Below are positions 22,616 through 35,018 of a DNA stretch of 64,000 nt, piece by piece. The translations under genes were made by a program, and so were the position numbers. This DNA comes from Spiroplasma taiwanense CT-1 (lineage in GTDB: Bacteria > Bacillota_I > Bacilli_A > Mycoplasmatales > Mycoplasmataceae). The stretch spans positions 1,011,141 to 1,075,140 of the forward strand of contig NC_021846.1 of the NCBI RefSeq assembly GCF_000439435.1, given 5' to 3'. Each line of letters starts with the position of its first letter. The first letter of the stretch is position 1. The notes under the pieces are model-generated. The model did not search any database, was not told the origin of the DNA, and saw only the letters and a program-made list of their open reading frames with translations.

Positions 22616-23218
22616 CTATTTTGGTTTAATATAGCAATGTCGGCATCTTGCTTCATATTTTTCAATTGCGGAAATAACAATTATAGGCTCATTTGCTTTT
22701 GCTGGTTTACCATTAATTATTCTTTGCGTTCTATTTGCATTTCCTCCACAAACATGACAAATTGATGTTAATTTATCTACATATTCTGCCTGCACTAATA
22801 ATCTATCTACATTTTGAAAAGGATTATTTTTAAAATCTTTGTCTAAACCATTAACAACAACAATTATTCCTTCATCAGCTATTGAAGAAAGAACTTCTAC
22901 AATATTTGTATCCAAAAATTGAACTTCGTCTACTCCAATTATATCAATAGATTTTTCTTGGTTTTTCAAATTTACAATTTCCTTTAATTTCTCACTATTT
23001 TCCACTGGTATTGATTCAATACTTAAACCTGAATGTGAAAAAACATCATTTATAGAATATCTTCGATCAATTAAAGGTTTAAAGACTAAAACATTTTGCT
23101 TTGCATATTGATATCTTTTTAATCTTCTTATAAATTCTTCTGTCTTTCCCGCAAACATACATCCTGTTATTAACTCAATTCAACCTCTTTTACTTTTATG
23201 ATTCATTCTATAGCTCAT
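22616..23218 (-). CDS. tdk: Thymidine kinase
   Basis: Salvages thymidine to dTMP; 200 residues. The extended start ATG 23218 is needed to include the P-loop GCMFAGKTEE, which begins after a TGA tryptophan (RGWIELITG). The zinc site is CHVCGG ... CRHC, and GVDEVQFLD carries the catalytic Glu. The GGAGGAATAG ribosome site overlaps the end of the DHH gene. Confidence 0.95.
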
Positions 23219-23222
23219 TATA

Positions 23223-24173
23223 CTATTCCTCCAAATTAATTAATTTTTCTAAATCTCCTACTAAATTTTCTAAATCATCTCAATTTTTAATTTTTGCCCC
23301 TGATGCTAATCTATGGCCTCCCCCATTATACATTTTTGCTACATGATTAACATCAAATTCTCTACTTCTTAATGAAATTTTTATATTTTCATTTTTAACT
23401 GATTCATAAGCTAAAAACCAAATTTTTACTTCCTTAATACCTGATAAAACATTTAAACAACTTTTAATCTCCTCTTCTCCCAAAACTGTCTTTTCAAAAA
23501 AATCTCTTGTTAGTTTAATATACGCAATTTCATTATTTTTAGAAAAAATAGCTTTATTAAAAATATCAAAGTGAAATCTTGTTATCTCCAAGGTTCTTAA
23601 ATATAATGAATTATAAACTTCATTAATATTAATTCCCCTTTTAATAAGAATTTGGGCTGCATAAAAAGTTTGAGAATTCACTTTATTAAATAAAAACCTT
23701 CCTGAATCTGTAACTAAACCATAATAGAGAAAAGTTGCAGCTTTTTTTGAAATTTTTAAATTCATTTCATTAGCTCAAATTGTAATTATTTGTGTACATG
23801 CAATTGCAGAAATATCAACTAATTTATTTTTTGCAAAATCATCAATTTCTAAATGATGATCAATTTTAAAAATTTCCTTAACTTGATCTTTGAATTCAAA
23901 ATCTATTCTTTCAAAATTTGCAACATCCACAGAAATTAGCAAGGATTTTTTAATTATTTCCTGATTTAATTCTTTTTCATCAAAATCACGAATTCCTAAA
24001 TTTAATTGCTCTCCCACAATATAAATCTTTTTGTTTTTAAAATTATCCAAAATAATTTCTTTTAGAGCTAAAGCACATCCTTGTGTGTCTCAATCAGGAG
24101 AAGCGTGTTTTGCTATAATAATAAAATCATTTTTATTAATAATATCTATTAAATTTCTATATTCAACTTTCAT
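23223..24173 (-). CDS. DHH/DHHA1 phosphoesterase, NrnA-like
   Basis: 316 residues. Probably hydrolyses short oligonucleotides, pAp or cyclic dinucleotide breakdown products in the cytosol. The N-terminal DHH domain has KHASPDWDTQG (a PDxD metal motif, with a TGA-coded Trp replacing the usual Gly), SVDVAN and the DHH triad in FKIDHHLEIDD. The C-terminal DHHA1 domain ends NGGGHRLASGAKI. It ends 4 nt before tdk. The exact substrate cannot be read from sequence. Confidence 0.88.
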
Positions 24174-24186
24174 CAAAACTTTTCTC

Positions 24187-26031
24187 CTATAATACTTCTA
24201 ATATTGAGTCTTCAGATATATAAATATTGATTTTTTGATCATCATTTAATTTTTCAGTAGAATAAAAAATTAATTTATTATTATTTGAAGTGAATTCATA
24301 TATATTTTTATCATTAAAATAATCTATTTTTTTAGCACTTCCATACATTTGAATAATTATATTTTTTGATTCCTTTTTATGTAAAACTATTTTAAAAGGA
24401 TCAAAAAGAATTTTTCCACTATTTTTAAAAATAGTAGATTCAATTTTTACTTTTTCTCCAAAAATATTGATTATTTTTCCATCATATGAATAAGGTATCA
24501 TATTACCTAAATGAAAAAAATCATTTCCATATGTATTTCAATATTTTTTTAAAAGTTCACTGTAACCTATTTCTATAACTGATTTATCATTTAATAAATT
24601 AATTTTGCTTTTTAAATCAACTATATTTTTTAAATCTTTTTCTAAAAAAATTATTGAAAATTTTTTATTTATTTTTTTTAAATTTTCAATTGCTTTAACT
24701 AGTTCCAAAGCTTCTTCTTTTGTTAATTTTGAAAATATATTATAAAAGATAATATTATACTTTTTTAAGTATATTGCTTTGAGTAATTTGAATAAAATTA
24801 TATTTATACTTTTTCATTTCAATGAAATAAAATCAAAAGAGATTTCAAGATTTTTTAATGTTTCTACAATATAGCTATCTGCTTGACTATAAATACTCCT
24901 AATTGTTTTTTTTAATTTATTTTTTTTATTTTTAAATTCAATTGAATTTCCCTCTTCAAGTTCATTATTTAATATTTTTTTATGATATCTGTGCATAATT
25001 TCAACAATTTTCCCTTTTAAAATTGTTGATTCATCTGCAAGACCTTCAAAAAATATTTTTTCTTGTTTCTGCCTAAATTCAAAAACTTGATCTTTTGCAA
25101 CTTTTCTTCAAGAAAAAATTTCTTCCAAATCTTTTAGTTTTTTATATTTTAAATTAAACTTCCCCATTTCAAAAAGTATTTGTTTTTTTAAATTTTTTAA
25201 AATGAATTTATTTTTTGCAATTTTTCTTTTTATTGCAGTTACCTTTAAATCAATAATTTTTAACTGTTTTCTAATAACAAAATTTATTTGATGAAAATTT
25301 AACTGAGAAGATAATTTTTTAATAGATTTATCTTTTGTTTTTTTTGCATTATATTCACAAGTACATAAAGAATTCAACTCTATAAAGACATATACCTTAT
25401 CTCATAAGTTTTGTAAAAAAGTTTGAAACAATTCAAAATTTAGTGTTTTTTCAACTAAATAATAATAATCTTTAATAATTATTTTTATATAATTTTCTAA
25501 ATTTGGATATTCTTTTTCTAAATTAATTTCATTAAAATTAACAATATTATCCAAAAATTCGCTTTGTCATTGTTCTTCAATTTCAATTGAACTATTAATA
25601 AATTTTGAAACCATATTTTCAATCTTTTTTCTCATCTCAAGGTCTGTTTCATTATTTTTAGAAGTTGAAAATGATAAATATGAATACTTATCATTAATAT
25701 AATTTATTTTTGACATATTATAAAAATCTTTATTTAATAATAATGAAGTATAAAGTCAAAACTTTTCAGGTCATTTTCTAAATATTAGACCATGTTTAAT
25801 TATTTCTACTCTTTTATTTGTTCACTGCTTATTAACTTTATCAAAATTATCAATTTTAAAAATACCATCTTTAACACTATATTTACCTTGCAAAATATTT
25901 TTAAAATTTTTTAGTAACTCTGAATCATAACTTAAAACTGTAGTTAAATTACTTTCTAGCGCCTCAAAAGTTATTACTTTTGGATTAACTTTTTTATTAA
26001 TAAATTTTGCATTTTTTATAAAATAACTCAT
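24187..26031 (-). CDS. Putative ABC-ATPase-like pseudoenzyme, 614 residues
   Basis: Intact single frame under code 4. The N-terminus runs like an ABC ATPase: VITFEALESNLTTVL is the strand before the P-loop, then SYDSELLKNF replaces GxxGxGKST, and ILQGKYSVKDGIFKIDN matches the (I/L)LxGxYxxDxGxIxxDG region. Residues about 405-480 align with the signature-to-Walker B-to-switch part: KLLKAIYLKKYNIIFYNIF then SKLTKEEALELVKAIENLKK and SIIFLEKDLKNI. The catalytic DEP is lost. About 200 Lys-rich helical residues lie between. The leader has TATAAT directly before AGGGGG. The homology is my reading, not a search result. Confidence 0.6.
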
Positions 26032-26036
26032 GAAAG

Positions 26037-26048
26037 CCCCCTATTATA
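26037..26048 (-). promoter_or_regulatory. TATAAT fused to a G5 tract ahead of the 614-residue gene
   Basis: On the minus strand TATAAT (26048-26043) is directly followed by AGGGGG (G5 at 26041-26037) and the ATG at 26031. If this box is used, the leader would be only a few bases long. Confidence 0.4.
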
Positions 26049-26082
26049 TATTAATTGTATAACATAATGACTTAAAAATAAT

Positions 26083-26108
26083 AAAACTAGACTTTATTAT
26101 ATGTCTAG
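26083..26108 (-). terminator. Terminator of rpmE
   Basis: Stem CTAGAC / GTCTAG with a 10-nt AT loop, then TTTTATTATTTTT on the minus strand. It starts 15 nt after the rpmE stop codon. Confidence 0.75.
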
Positions 26109-26122
26109 CTTTATTTATTAAA

Positions 26123-26407
26123 TTATTTTTTAGTAGATTTCTTAGCATTTTCTGCTTTTTGAGCAGCTGATTCTTTTTCCACTTCTGCAGCTTTTGCTTC
26201 CTTTTTAGCAAATTTTTCTTTGAATTTTTCTACACGACCTTCAGCATTTGCAAAATTTTGTTTTCCTGTATAGTAAGGATGGCAATTTGAGCAAGTATCA
26301 ATTCTAACTTCTTCACTTTTTGTTGATCCTGAGATAAACTCGTTATTGCATGTTGTACATACAAACTTAGCTTCAAAATATTGTGGATGAATGTTTGATT
26401 TTGGCAT
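26123..26407 (-). CDS. rpmE: 50S ribosomal protein L31 (bL31)
   Basis: 94 residues: MPKSNIHPQYFEAKFVCTTC with a zinc-binding CxxC, then a second CSNCHPYYTGKQ. The Lys/Glu/Ala-rich extension of about 35 residues (KKEAKAAEVEKESAAQKAEN) at the C-terminus is longer than in most L31 proteins. Upstream of tdk and prfA, as in Bacillus, but with two extra genes in between. Confidence 0.95.
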   Translation of the reverse strand: MPKSNIHPQYFEAKFVCTTCNNEFISGSTKSEEVRIDTCSNCHPYYTGKQNFANAEGRVEKFKEKFAKKEAKAAEVEKESAAQKAENAKKSTKK

Positions 26408-26493
26408 AATCTCACCGTCCTTTTAAATAACATTAATTCCAATACAAAAATAATAATACCATATTTTTTAAAAAACAATAAATATTTTTAGAT

Positions 26494-27339
26494 ATTACAT
26501 TACTAAATATTTTTATTAACCTGATTTATTTTGAAATACTTAATACATTTTTTAATAAAATTTAAAAACATATTTATATATGGTCCTGCTATAAAAGTAA
26601 AAGCTATTGTTCCAATTCCAAAATTTTTAGTTAAAAATAGCAATCTTTGATTTCAATTTCCAGGAATAAAAAATCAAAAAACTATTCCTGGAAAAAAAAT
26701 GCAAAAATCAATTATAACTCTTGATTTTAAGTAATTCATATTAGTTAATCTCATTAACTGATAACAAATATTATTAAATGGTCCCATTATAATTCCTGAA
26801 TGAACTCAAAGGGCAATACCAAAGCAAAAAATTGTAAAACCTGCTATAAAAATTCAATTTCTAATTTCTTGAGTTATTTTATCACTCATTATTTTATCCA
26901 AAATTATAACATTTTTAAAATAAAAATTTAGTAATAAAGGAGTCAAAAAGGCAATTATAATGTCACTAATTATTATTATTAATAAATTAAATCAAATTTC
27001 GTTTTTCCTTATTTTTTTATATTCCTTAATTGTCGGTGACAATGCAAAAATAAAAGAAAAAAATACCATAATAATATATAAAATATTTAGTGCTAAAATG
27101 TAAGTACTTTTAAGTACCTCATCACTCATTGTTCCTGTTTCAAAATTATATTTTCCTATAATAGAAGATATATTATAAAGTGTTCAATCAATTTGACTTG
27201 CCCCAATTGTTGAAGATATATACATTGCTATTCCCAATGTACTCAAAATAAATCCTAGTAAAAAAAGTAAAATTTTCACTATAACCCTTAAATAATTTGT
27301 TTTTAAATATTTCATTTTAGATAAGTATAATATTTTCAT
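26494..27339 (-). CDS. YczE/YitT-like integral membrane protein
   Basis: 281 residues, hidden under the standard code by TGA tryptophans. About five membrane helices. LGIAMYISSTIGAS and the related FGIALWVHSGIIMGPFNNI form the two internal repeats typical of YczE/YyaS-type proteins, and NFGIGTIAFTFIAGPYINM matches their C-terminal GxGTxxxxxxxGPxI motif. AAGGAAAA precedes ATG 27339. It lies downstream of the small HTH gene and fba. The family has no firmly established substrate. Confidence 0.7.
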
Positions 27340-27361
27340 TTTTTTTCCTTATTTTAAAAAT

Positions 27362-27387
27362 TATAAAAAATAGACATAATTGCCTAT
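27362..27387 (-). terminator. Terminator overlapping the end of the HTH gene
   Basis: Stem ATAGGCA / TGTCTAT (one G-U pair, 4-nt loop) followed by TTTTTTATAATTTTT on the minus strand. The stem includes the stop codon of the 57-residue gene. Confidence 0.6.
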
Positions 27388-27557
27388 CTTTCATATTTCA
27401 TTTTAATTGCTTCTTTTCCGCCTTTTTCATAATTTTTCACTCAATTGCGCAAAGAAACAACACTAACGTTTCTAGTTGGTGCAAACTGAGAAGCAGAAAC
27501 TCCACTTTTTTTAAAATCTTCAATTATTTTTATTTTCTCTTCCACATTTAAATGCAT
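27384..27557 (-). CDS. Orphan transposase-like helix-turn-helix protein, 57 residues
   Basis: MHLNVEEKIKIIEDFKKSGV begins a homeodomain-like HTH as in the OrfA of IS3-type elements; the recognition part is ASQFAPTRNVSVVSLRNW, with the last Trp from TGA. There is no adjoining OrfB, no inverted repeats and no target duplication. GGGAGTG is well spaced before the ATG. It sits between fba and the YczE-like gene on the same strand. It may be a domesticated DNA-binding remnant. Confidence 0.65.
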
Positions 27558-27612
27558 AATTAACACTCCCAATGTCATACTAACATTAATTTGCATAAAA
27601 ATATTTTAGGTT

Positions 27613-28506
27613 TTATTTTGCCCTACCTTGACATCCAAAAATTTTTGTTAATTCCATGAAAGTTTCTTTTAAAGCTTTATATCCAGGAGCAAGCAGTTTG
27701 CGTGGATCAAAACCTTTTCTTTCATCATCTAAATCTTTTTTATCTTCTATATAACTTCTTGTTGCATCTCTAAAAGATAATTGTAATTCTGTGTTTACAT
27801 TAATTTTTGATATTCCCAATTTAATTGATTTTTCTATTTGATCTTGAGGAATTCCAGAACCACCATGTAATACCATTGGTAATTTACATGCTTTTTGTAA
27901 TTCTTCTAATGTTTCAAAAGAAAGTGTTTTTCATCATTCTGGGTACTTTCCGTGAATATTTCCAATTCCTGCAGCTAACATTGAAATTCCTGTTGTAGAC
28001 ATTTCTGCAGCTTGATTTGGATCTCCTAACTCACCTTCTCCAACAACACCATCTTCTTCACCACCAATTGAACCAATTTCTGCTTCAACTGAAACTTCAT
28101 GTTCATTTGCAAAATTCATTAATTCTTTAACTTTTACAATATTTTCTTCATATGGTAAGTGTGATCCATCAAACATTACTGATGAATAACCAGCCTCAAT
28201 ACATTTTTTAGCCATTTCCAATGATTGACCATGATCTAAATGTAATGCCACAGGAGTTGTAATATTTAAGTCTTCTAATAAACCATTAACCATTCCCACA
28301 ATAGTTTTAAGTCCTCCCATATATTTTATTGCACCTTCTGATGTTGCAATTATAACAGGTGTTTTTGACTCCTGAGCAGCCTCTAAAATTGCTTTTGTTC
28401 ATTCTAAATTATTAATATTAAAATGACCTATTGCATATTTACCTTGATGTGCATCTTTAACCATTTTACTCGCATTAACTAATTTTGAGTGATATATTTT
28501 TGACAT
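27613..28506 (-). CDS. fba: Class II fructose-bisphosphate aldolase
   Basis: Glycolytic enzyme splitting fructose 1,6-bisphosphate; 297 residues. The N-terminus is MSKIYHSKLVNASKM. Zinc and substrate motifs: HLDHGQSLEMAKKCIEAG, MFDGSHLPYEEN, EAEIGSIGGEEDG and VLHGGSGIP. GGAGGAAA precedes ATG 28506. It follows pyrG on the same strand, as in the Bacillus pyrG-fba neighbourhood. Confidence 0.96.
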
Positions 28507-28554
28507 ATAAATTTCCTCCTAAATATGATTATACAACCAAATAAAAATTAAAAT

Positions 28555-28579
28555 AAAAAAACCCACTATTTTTATGAGT
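28555..28579 (-). terminator. Terminator of pyrG
   Basis: Minus-strand stem AAACTCA / TGGGTTT (one G-U pair) followed by a T-rich run. It overlaps the pyrG stop codon. Confidence 0.65.
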
Positions 28580-30167
28580 TTTTTGCAATAGCTTTTACAA
28601 AGCCCAAAAATAATGGATTAGGTCTATTAGGTCTACTTGTAAATTCAGGATGATATTGTACAGCAATAAAAAAATCATTTTCTGATAACTCAATAATTTC
28701 TACAAGTTCTTTTTCATCATAAATTCCTGAAAAAATCATTCCTGCTTCTTCAAAGATTTTTTTAAAATCATTATTAAATTCATATCTATGTCTATGTCTT
28801 TCAATGGCAAAATTAGTTTTATATAAATTTGCTGCTAATGAATTTTCTTTTAAAGTAGTTTTGTATCTACCTAGTCTTAGTGTTCCTCCAATATTTTCTT
28901 TATTTTTTCCTTCTAAAATATGAATAATTGGGTGTAAAGTGTTTTCATTTAGTTCTGTTGTGTTTGCATCAGAAAAATTTAAAACATTTCTTGCAAATTC
29001 AATACAAGCTACTTGCATACCTAAACAAATACCTAAATATGGAATATTATTAATTCTTGCAAAATGTGCAGCACAAATTTTACCCTCAATTCCTTCTTCT
29101 CCAAAACCACCAGGTACAAGTATTCCTTTAGCGTCTTTTAAAATTTGTTCAAAATTTTCTTTTGTTAATTTTCTAGCATCAATTCACTTAAATTTTACTT
29201 TTTTCTTTATTTCATAACCTGCTATTTTTAATGATTCCATTACTGATAAATATGCATCACTTAATTCAACATATTTACCAACAATATGAATTACAATTTC
29301 TTCTTTTGAATTTTCAATGTTTTTTACAAATTTAATTCAATCAGAAATATTTAACTCTCCTAATTTTAAATCTAATTGTTTAGCTACAATTTTATGTAAA
29401 TTAGTTTTTTCAATTAATAACGGTACTTTATAAATAGAATTACTATCTGGACAATTAATTACATTTTCTTTTGGAACATTACAAAATGATGAGATTTTAT
29501 CTTTCAATTTATCATCAAATTCCTTTTCACTTCTAGCAACAATTACATCAGGTTGAATACCTAACGAAAGCATTTCTTTTACAGAATGTTGTATCGGTTT
29601 TGTTTTAAACTCACTAGATATACTTAAAAAAGGTAAAAGTGCAACATGAATAAACATTACATTTTCTTTTCCCTTTTCCATTCTTACTTGTCTAATTGCT
29701 TCAATAAAAGGCTGTGATTCAATATCTCCTACAGTTCCACCAATTTCACTTATTATTACATCCGCTGCATTTTCTTTTTCGACTTTGTAAATTTTTTCTT
29801 TTATTAAATTAGTTATATGTGGAATAACTTGAACAGTTTTACCTAAATATTTTCCTTGTCTTTCAGCATCTAATGCTTCTGAATATATTTTTCCTGCCGA
29901 AGTTGAAGATGTTTTAGAAAGATTTACATCAATAAATCTTTCATAATGACCTAAATCTAAATCTGTTTCTCCACCATCATCAGTTACAAAAACTTCCCCA
30001 TGTTCAATTGGATTCATTGTACCAGGATCAATATTAAGATAGGGGTCAAATTTTTGCATAAATACCTTTAATCCACTTTGTTTCAATAAAACTCCTAATG
30101 AACTACCAGTAATTCCCTTACCCAATCCAGAAACTACTCCACCTGTTATAAAAATATGTTTTGTCAT
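28572..30167 (-). CDS. pyrG: CTP synthase
   Basis: Converts UTP to CTP using glutamine and ATP; 531 residues. The synthetase domain opens [19 protein letters not shown], and [19 protein letters not shown] is diagnostic. The glutaminase domain has [10 protein letters not shown], the nucleophile Cys in GICLGMQ, and HRHRYEFNN then VQYHPEFTS for the His-Glu pair. It follows rpoE, the conserved Gram-positive order, with a hairpin in the 63-nt gap. Confidence 0.97.
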
Positions 30168-30186
30168 AATAAAACTCCTTTTAAAA

Positions 30187-30215
30187 ATAAAAAAGTAGTT
30201 AGATAAAACTACTTA
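30187..30215 (-). terminator. Hairpin between rpoE and pyrG
   Basis: Stem AAGTAGTT / AACTACTT (6-nt loop) then TTTTTTATTTTT on the minus strand, 16 nt after the rpoE stop codon and just ahead of the pyrG ribosome site AAAAGGAG. It is either a terminator for rpoE or an attenuator for pyrG. Confidence 0.7.
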
Positions 30216-30230
30216 TTTATAAGATAGTTA

Positions 30231-30692
30231 CTAATATTCGTCATCGTCATCATAATCATCTTCAAAGCTATCATCAAAATCATCATCGTCATCTTCTTCA
30301 TCATCGTCATCATCTAAATTATCTCTATTTATAAGTTGTCTTGCCTTTAAAATATTTTCACCAGTATCACTATCATCATAATCAAATGAATCCTGATTAA
30401 AATCTAAATCCTCAAATTCTTCTGTTGTTTCGAATTTATCAACATATTCATATTGTTTTTTTACATCTTCAAATTTTAAATAGTCTCTTAAGCCTCATTT
30501 ACCATCCGAAGTTAATGCAAATCTATTATCTAAAACCAAATCGCTGTATAATTCTGCAATAATTTCATTTTTACTTTCATTATCTCCGTCAATGTGTTTA
30601 GAAATAGCGTTTCATATATTTTCAAAAGAGGAATTTCCTTTACATTCTTTTAGAAAATCAAAAGCTAATTCTATTGTTGATATTTTGTTCAT
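30231..30692 (-). CDS. rpoE: RNA polymerase delta subunit
   Basis: 153 residues. The N-terminal winged-helix (HARE-HTH) domain begins MNKISTIELAFDFLKECKGN and ends SDGKWGLRDY. The C-terminal third is almost pure Asp/Glu, the hallmark of delta, which modulates promoter opening and polymerase recycling in Firmicutes. A TGA tryptophan occurs in ENIWNAISK. Confidence 0.92.
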
Positions 30693-30711
30693 TGTAATTC
30701 CTCCATATTTT

Positions 30712-31905
30712 TTATTCTACATTATACTTTGGAAAAATATAAATATTTTTATTAATATTTTCCATATTTATATTTAGAATTTTTGAGATTTCACTTAATT
30801 TTATAAGCTCATTATCACTTCTTAAAATATAAATATTTTCATCTTTTGCAGATTTTTCTTCCCTATAAATAAAAATATTCTTAGTTTTTATTATATTGAA
30901 ATAATAACGAAAATCATATTTAAAATTATTTTTTTTGAAATTAAATTCTTCTTCACCAATATCAATTTTTGCAGAAAGAAATTTTCTTGTAATTAATCTA
31001 TTTGATAAATCACTTAATATAAAATCATCTTCCTCTTTTGTGTTTTTTATAATTTCAAACATCGTGTAATCATCTAATCTCAAATAATTTTCTAATGAAA
31101 GTATCTTTTCATCCATTAAGTCCTTTAAAAAAATCAAATAATATTCATTTTTAAATTTATATCCATCCTTATACAAATCTTTAAGTCTTAAAAATCACAT
31201 TTTAAAGGTCTGATCAAACGCCACAGAAACCTTATGTTCATATACTTGCACAAACATGTGAAATCTTCCTAATAAGTAATGTTCAATTGCATTTACTGTT
31301 TTTTCCAAAAAAACTATTTTATTATTAAAAATTCTAGCATTCCTAATTATTCAATTAAGATCAATTTTTGAATAGCTTACACCAATATTTACGCCATCTC
31401 TTAATAAATAATCTAATCTATCAGCATCTAACTGACTTGAAACTAATAAATTCAATATTTGATTTGTATGTTTACCATCAATTATTAAAACAATTTCATT
31501 GGGGTCTATAGTATATTTTTTAAGAATTTTATTAATATTTGTATCACCTAAAATAATGTCCAGAGTATAATTTTCATGCTTTTGATTTGAGATAGATTCA
31601 AATGTATGTGAAAACGGTCCATGACCCAAGTCATGTAATAAACCTGCAATTTTCACTATTCTTTTTTCATGTTCTGAAAGTTGGGAACTGAAGCTAACAT
31701 TATTTAAAAATTTACTTATAATATGATATACACCAATACAATGTGAAAATCTTGTGTGATTAGCGCCTGGAAAAACAAATTGACCTCCACCTAATTGAAT
31801 AATACGTCTCAATCTTTGAAATTCTGGTGAATTAATTAAATCTAAAAAAATTTTATCCTCAATCACTATTTCACCATGAACATTGTCTCTAATAATTTTT
31901 TCCAT
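30712..31905 (-). CDS. HD-domain phosphohydrolase, dGTPase/YwfO-like
   Basis: 397 residues. The N-terminus MEKIIRDNVHGEIVIEDKIF, then FQRLRRIIQLG, HTRFSHCIGVYH, the HD motif LLHDLGHGPFSH and QLDADRLDYLLRD are the ordered motifs of the dNTPase-like HD group. I start at ATG 31905 (AAGGAG six nt upstream) rather than the overlapping ATG six bases earlier. Probably a nucleotide-pool or signalling phosphohydrolase. The last 150 residues are poorly conserved. Confidence 0.85.
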
Positions 31906-31915
31906 ATGCATCTCC

Positions 31916-33818
<1,903 letters not shown>

Positions 33819-33852
33819 ATATTAACCTCTTTCTTAACATACTTGATTATAA

Positions 33853-33885
33853 ATTAAAAAAATGATTTATAAAACATTATAAATC
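33853..33885 (-). terminator. Terminator of ychF
   Basis: Stem GATTTATAA / TTATAAATC (4-nt loop) then a seven-T run on the minus strand, directly after the ychF stop codon at 33892. Confidence 0.75.
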
Positions 33886-33891
33886 AATTCA

Positions 33892-34989
33892 TTATCTATT
33901 GAATTTAAAAAGGCAAACATCTCCATCCTGAACTAAATAATTTTTACCTTCTAATCTTATTTTTCCACTATTTTTTAATTTTTGCTCATCTCCTAAATCA
34001 AAAAGATCATCACATTTATAAACATCCGCTTTTATAAAACCTTTTTCAAAATCTGTATGAATAATCCCTGCACATTCTGGAGCTGTTGAACCTTCTTTAA
34101 ATTGCCAACCTCTTGCTTCCTGAGGACCGCAAGTGAAATACGTTTTCAAACCAAGTAATGAATAAGATGCTTTTGTTAATAAATTTAAACCTGATTCATT
34201 AACACCTAAATCATTTAAAAAAATAGACTTTTCTTCAGCATCAAGCTCGCTTAATTCCTCTTCTATTTTTGCACAAATTTTTACAACTGGTGAGAATGTT
34301 TTTTGTGCATACTCTTTAACCAAATTGACATATTTATTGTCATCAATTAAACCCTCCTCCCTTACATTAACCACATATATTATTTTTTTTGTTGTTAGTA
34401 ATTGAAAAGATTTAAGAATTATTTTTTCTTCATCTGTAAAATCTAACTTATTTAATAGTTTTCCATCAGCTAATTGAGTTTCAATTTTTTTAAGTAAATT
34501 ATATTCAAAAATAATTTCTTTATCCTTTGTTGATTTAAACTTTGGTTCCACTTTTTGAAGTCTCTTTTTAACACTTGTTTCATCTGCAAGTATTAATTCT
34601 AACTCAATAATTTCAATGTCTCTAATTGGATCTACGCTTCCTTCAACGTGAGTTATCTCTTTTGAATCAAAACATCTAACCACTTGACAAATTGCATCTG
34701 TCTCTCTTATATTTGCCAAAAATGCATTTCCAAGGCCCTCACCCTTACTTGCACCTGCAATTAAACCAGCAATATCTACAAATTCGATTGTTGTATATAT
34801 AGTTTTTTTTGAATTAAAAATCTCAGCCAATTTATCTAATCTAGAATCATGAACTTCCACAACTCCCACATTAGGTTCAATAGTTGCAAATGGGTAATTT
34901 GCTGCTTCCACTTTTGAATTTGTAATTGCATTAAAAAGAGTGGATTTACCAACGTTGGGTAAACCAACAATTCCTACTTTTAAACTCAT
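33892..34989 (-). CDS. ychF: Redox-regulated ATPase YchF (OLA1 family)
   Basis: 365 residues, standard length. G1 is GIVGLPNVGKSTLFNAIT and the switch region is NYPFATIEPNVGVV, followed by DIAGLIAGASKGEGLGN. The TGS domain at the end carries TDFEKGFIKADVY. A ribosome-associated ATPase, in the conserved parA-parB-ychF neighbourhood near the origin. Confidence 0.96.
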   Translation of the reverse strand: MSLKVGIVGLPNVGKSTLFNAITNSKVEAANYPFATIEPNVGVVEVHDSRLDKLAEIFNSKKTIYTTIEFVDIAGLIAGASKGEGLGNAFLANIRETDAICQVVRCFDSKEITHVEGSVDPIRDIEIIELELILADETSVKKRLQKVEPKFKSTKDKEIIFEYNLLKKIETQLADGKLLNKLDFTDEEKIILKSFQLLTTKKIIYVVNVREEGLIDDNKYVNLVKEYAQKTFSPVVKICAKIEEELSELDAEEKSIFLNDLGVNESGLNLLTKASYSLLGLKTYFTCGPQEARGWQFKEGSTAPECAGIIHTDFEKGFIKADVYKCDDLFDLGDEQKLKNSGKIRLEGKNYLVQDGDVCLFKFNR

Positions 34990-35018
34990 ATTATTTTTCT
35001 CTCTCTATTTTTAAATAA

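Noticed and set aside
26230..26478. 82-codon frame overlapping rpmE on the same strand
   Set aside because: Out of frame with L31, whose zinc Cys pairs and ribosome site are clear.
30231..30340. GAT/GAC/GAA simple repeat at the end of rpoE as a repeat element
   Set aside because: It encodes the normal acidic tail of the delta subunit.
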